A stretch of DNA of 64,000 bases from Fredericiella sp038205395. Its GTDB lineage: Bacteria > Chloroflexota > Anaerolineae > Caldilineales > Caldilineaceae. Below are positions 63,243-64,000 of this stretch, one piece after another. The notes under the pieces are model-generated. The model was not told where the DNA came from. It saw nothing but the letters and a program-made list of their open reading frames with translations, and made no database searches. The first letter of the stretch is position 1; each line of letters begins with the position of its first letter. Made by a program: the position numbers and the translations under genes. The stretch lies in the NCBI GenBank assembly GCA_038205395.1, contig JBBRBX010000016.1, positions 1-64,000 on the forward strand, read 5' to 3'.

Positions 63243-63465
63243 GCTTCACCAGCAATCCTTCCACATCTTCCAGTTTGCAGTGCGCAGGCGCTTCGTCTAG
63301 CCGGATAATTTGCACCGTCGGGCCACAGTAGCTGGCAGGATCGAAGGAATGCTCCTGGAAGATCGCTCTCGCCCCCGGCACGGCGGCCAGCACCTCGGCA
63401 ATCGTCATTTCATCACGAATCGGCTCCTCAGCCTCCACCGAAGACGGTGTACGCGAATCATGCAT
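63199..63465 (-). CDS. DUF1858-like small protein
   Basis: The 88-aa protein has DEMTIAEVLAAVPGARAIFQ followed by CGPTVQIIRLDEAPAHC and DVEGLLVKLNAA, the pattern of DUF1858/ScdA N-terminal-like domains often found with nitric-oxide or iron-sulfur repair proteins. Cys residues at about 47 and 63 may be functional. AGGAGA precedes the ATG. Antisense overlap of 44 bp with the AhpD-like gene. Confidence 0.7.
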   Translation of the reverse strand: MHDSRTPSSVEAEEPIRDEMTIAEVLAAVPGARAIFQEHSFDPASYCGPTVQIIRLDEAPAHCKLEDVEGLLVKLNAAYRRTAHQSGP

Positions 63466-63555
63466 AATTTTGTTCTCCTTTCAGAAGTCAGTTTCCCATC
63501 AGGGCTGGATGCACACAAGCCACCACTTGTGCCATTACTATACTCGTCGCGGGGC

Positions 63556-63587
63556 AGCGGCTCTTTGCGCTGGCACAAAGAGCCGCT
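63556..63587. terminator. Perfect 12-bp hairpin downstream of the permease remnant
   Basis: AGCGGCTCTTTG (63556-63567) and CAAAGAGCCGCT (63576-63587) form a perfect stem with an 8-nt loop. There is no clear T-run on either strand. It lies between the permease stub and the DUF1858-like gene, both leftward. Confidence 0.6.
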
Positions 63588-63614
63588 AAATGCATCCAGC
63601 ATCGTGAAGATATA

Positions 63615-63752
63615 CTAAAGCATGGGGCCTGCCGTCCAGAGCAAGAAGCCGATCAGCCACGGCGAGATGGCGAGATAAAACATCCAAATCTCGCGCTTTT
63701 TCCACTGCTCCAGCCAGCCCACCGTCTGCCGCGAGCGTGTGCTAGTTTCCAT
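63615..63752 (-). pseudogene. N-terminal remnant of a sugar ABC permease
   Basis: From ATG 63752, with GAGGAGA 6 nt upstream, 45 codons encode a polar N-terminus and WMFYLAISPWLIGFLLWTAG then PML and a stop. This is the typical first helix of MalF-type permeases, which continue for another ~250 residues. Only the start survives. The strong ribosome site and the binding-protein gene just upstream show that a full transport operon once stood here. Confidence 0.7.
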
Positions 63753-63903
63753 ATAGCGTCTCCTCTGTGGACAGCATGATTCTGTGGAGAGTCTGGACCC
63801 GCGCCGCGCAAGGAGTGCGGCAGAGGCATAAGATGCGTCGTAGAAGAATTGTGCTCATCATGATCTCTTCTGCGCCGTATCTTGCGCCCTCTACACCGTC
63901 TTA

Positions 63904-64000
63904 CTAATCCTGGGCACGCAGTTTGTCCAGTTCAGTTTGCGCCTTCTGGGCGGCGTCGTCAAGAGCGGCTTGGACGTCGCCATCGTCAGCCAGCAGTTTA
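63904..64000 (-). CDS. C-terminus of an ABC sugar-binding protein (partial, runs off the right edge)
   Basis: Thirty-one codons and a TAG stop are visible: KLLADDGDVQAALDDAAQKA then QTELDKLRAQD. This helical end (DVQAALDDAAQKAQ) is typical of family 1 solute-binding proteins. The 151-bp gap to the permease stub has no gene. The rest lies beyond the window. Confidence 0.65.
   Translation of the reverse strand, partial: KLLADDGDVQAALDDAAQKAQTELDKLRAQD

Overview
The window reads as a high-GC bacterial chromosome segment, most probably from a Chloroflexota (Anaerolineae/Caldilineae-like) organism. This is inferred from gene content and style: Thr/Pro-repeat surface proteins, a MalT-like LuxR regulator, a DnaB-DnaD-DnaC loader operon, a kaiC-kaiB-kaiB-kinase cluster, a T-box before serS, and heme A and Ccm cytochrome c maturation genes that point to aerobic respiration. 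No taxonomic marker was searched. There is no prophage, CRISPR array or rRNA. One tRNA-Pro(CGG) is present.

Layout. 1-2.9 kb: a partial gene running off the left edge, a 92-bp MITE-like element with 20-bp perfect ends and a 9-bp target duplication, then an overlapping glycosyltransferase/acyltransferase pair. 2.9-9.5 kb: a sugar-uptake operon (RpiR regulator, lipoprotein binding protein, two permeases, class II aldolase, ADP-dependent-type sugar kinase) with hairpins in its gaps and no ATPase gene. 9.5-15.8 kb: MarR regulator, methyltransferase, M20 hydrolase, alr, rpsT, ctaA, and a candidate structured RNA. 15.9-24.1 kb: a 1057-aa Thr/Pro-repeat surface protein, HdeD-like protein, MBL hydrolase, a receiver protein beside a LuxR-TM-Kelch protein, and a Dus enzyme. 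24.3-30.2 kb: MalT-like regulator, DUF1772 protein, RNA methyltransferase, DUF1801 and YbaK-like proteins.

30.2-33.1 kb: a Kai-type cluster whose kaiC is cut to its first ~90 KaiC-like residues although its promoter looks intact. 33.2-34.8 kb: an AbiE toxin-antitoxin pair. 34.9-37.3 kb: serS behind a T-box riboswitch, and an endonuclease III. 37.4-44.8 kb: a DUF433 antitoxin with a broken toxin, then a leftward run MBL-DUF952-DUF2007-ccmEABCD-ccdA-glutaredoxin-DUF2085, headed by an HxlR gene. 44.9-49.7 kb: GT39, glycosidase and SH3 lipoprotein genes for the cell surface.

49.9-52.2 kb: a RelE/XRE-type pair, a frameshifted TumA-like antitoxin, a dienelactone hydrolase and a second DUF433 gene. 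52.2-59.4 kb: information processing genes (dnaB, dnaD-like, a dnaC-like gene with two AAA+ modules, a bifunctional nuclease family gene, tRNA-Pro, lysS, greA) and a long structured greA leader. 59.4-64 kb: methyltransferase, amylosucrase-type GH13, AhpD-like protein, a DUF1858-like protein, and the decayed start of a second sugar ABC operon (binding protein C-terminus plus a 45-codon permease stub).

The items most worth a second look are the LuxR-TM-Kelch receptor, the double-module DnaC, the truncated kaiC, the MITE, the structured RNAs near ctaA and greA, and the cluster of partly broken toxin-antitoxin loci.
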